64,000 bases of DNA, taken from Myceligenerans salitolerans. Lineage in GTDB: Bacteria; Actinomycetota; Actinomycetes; Actinomycetales; Cellulomonadaceae. The notes under the pieces were generated by a model. It saw only the letters and a list, made by a program, of their open reading frames with translations, ran no database searches and was not told where the DNA came from. Positions within the stretch are counted from its first letter, which is position 1, and the number at the start of each line of letters is the position of its first letter. This document shows positions 63,998 through 64,000 of this stretch, piece by piece. A program made the position numbers and the translations under genes. The stretch lies in the NCBI RefSeq assembly GCF_017349295.1, contig NZ_JAFMPK010000024.1, positions 35,864-99,863 of the forward strand, written 5' to 3'.

Positions 63998-64000
63998 TAG

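Overview
High-GC DNA, heavy use of GTG/TTG starts and the order rpmH-dnaA-dnaN-gnd-recF-dciA-gyrB-gyrA mark this as the replication-origin region of an actinobacterial chromosome. The separate murJ and pseudokinase genes, the DUF6049 gene and the nearby CCA-adding enzyme suggest a Micrococcales-type organism; the sequence alone does not name a genus.

Region 1 (1-23.9 kb) is the origin core. On the minus strand lie tRNA-Ile, a DUF3566 membrane protein, gyrA, gyrB, dciA, recF, gnd, dnaN and dnaA, with a DnaA-box-rich oriC between dnaN and dnaA and a second box cluster upstream of dnaA. On the plus strand run rpmH, rnpA, yidD, yidC, jag and rsmG, then parA and parB with parS sites, facing trxB-trxA. 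A sortase-anchored surface protein gene sits between gyrB and dciA. RecF appears to start at CTG. ParA carries a disordered N-terminal extension of about 480 residues with a 15-copy GGTGAC repeat, and parS sites are written into several genes.

Region 2 (23.9-35 kb) is envelope and housekeeping: a Nudix-DUF6049-murJ-pseudokinase operon, the CCA-adding enzyme, a divergent PRPP-synthetase-like protein and a DHA2-type efflux pump.

Region 3 (35-57.3 kb) is the most interesting part. Eight overlapping minus-strand genes encode a type IV secretion-like machine: VirB8/TcpC-like, VirB2-like, VirB3-like, VirB4 ATPase, VirB6-like, an NTF2-like protein and a wall-cutting M23 enzyme. No relaxase or coupling protein is present in the window. 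Divergent from them are a diverged sigma-factor-like gene and a ten-gene Tad/Flp pilus operon. That operon ends in a 1492-residue membrane protein with two predicted outside LysM domains and a predicted inside BTAD-type regulator domain. A perfect CRP-type palindrome lies in the divergent promoter region. The layout suggests one co-regulated cell-surface export and pilus system.

Region 4 (57.4-64 kb) is accessory DNA: two secreted proteins, a DUF1016 protein lacking its nuclease half, two envelope proteins with AT-richer codon use, and a complete IS5-type element at the window edge. The element carries a small passenger gene behind its transposase.
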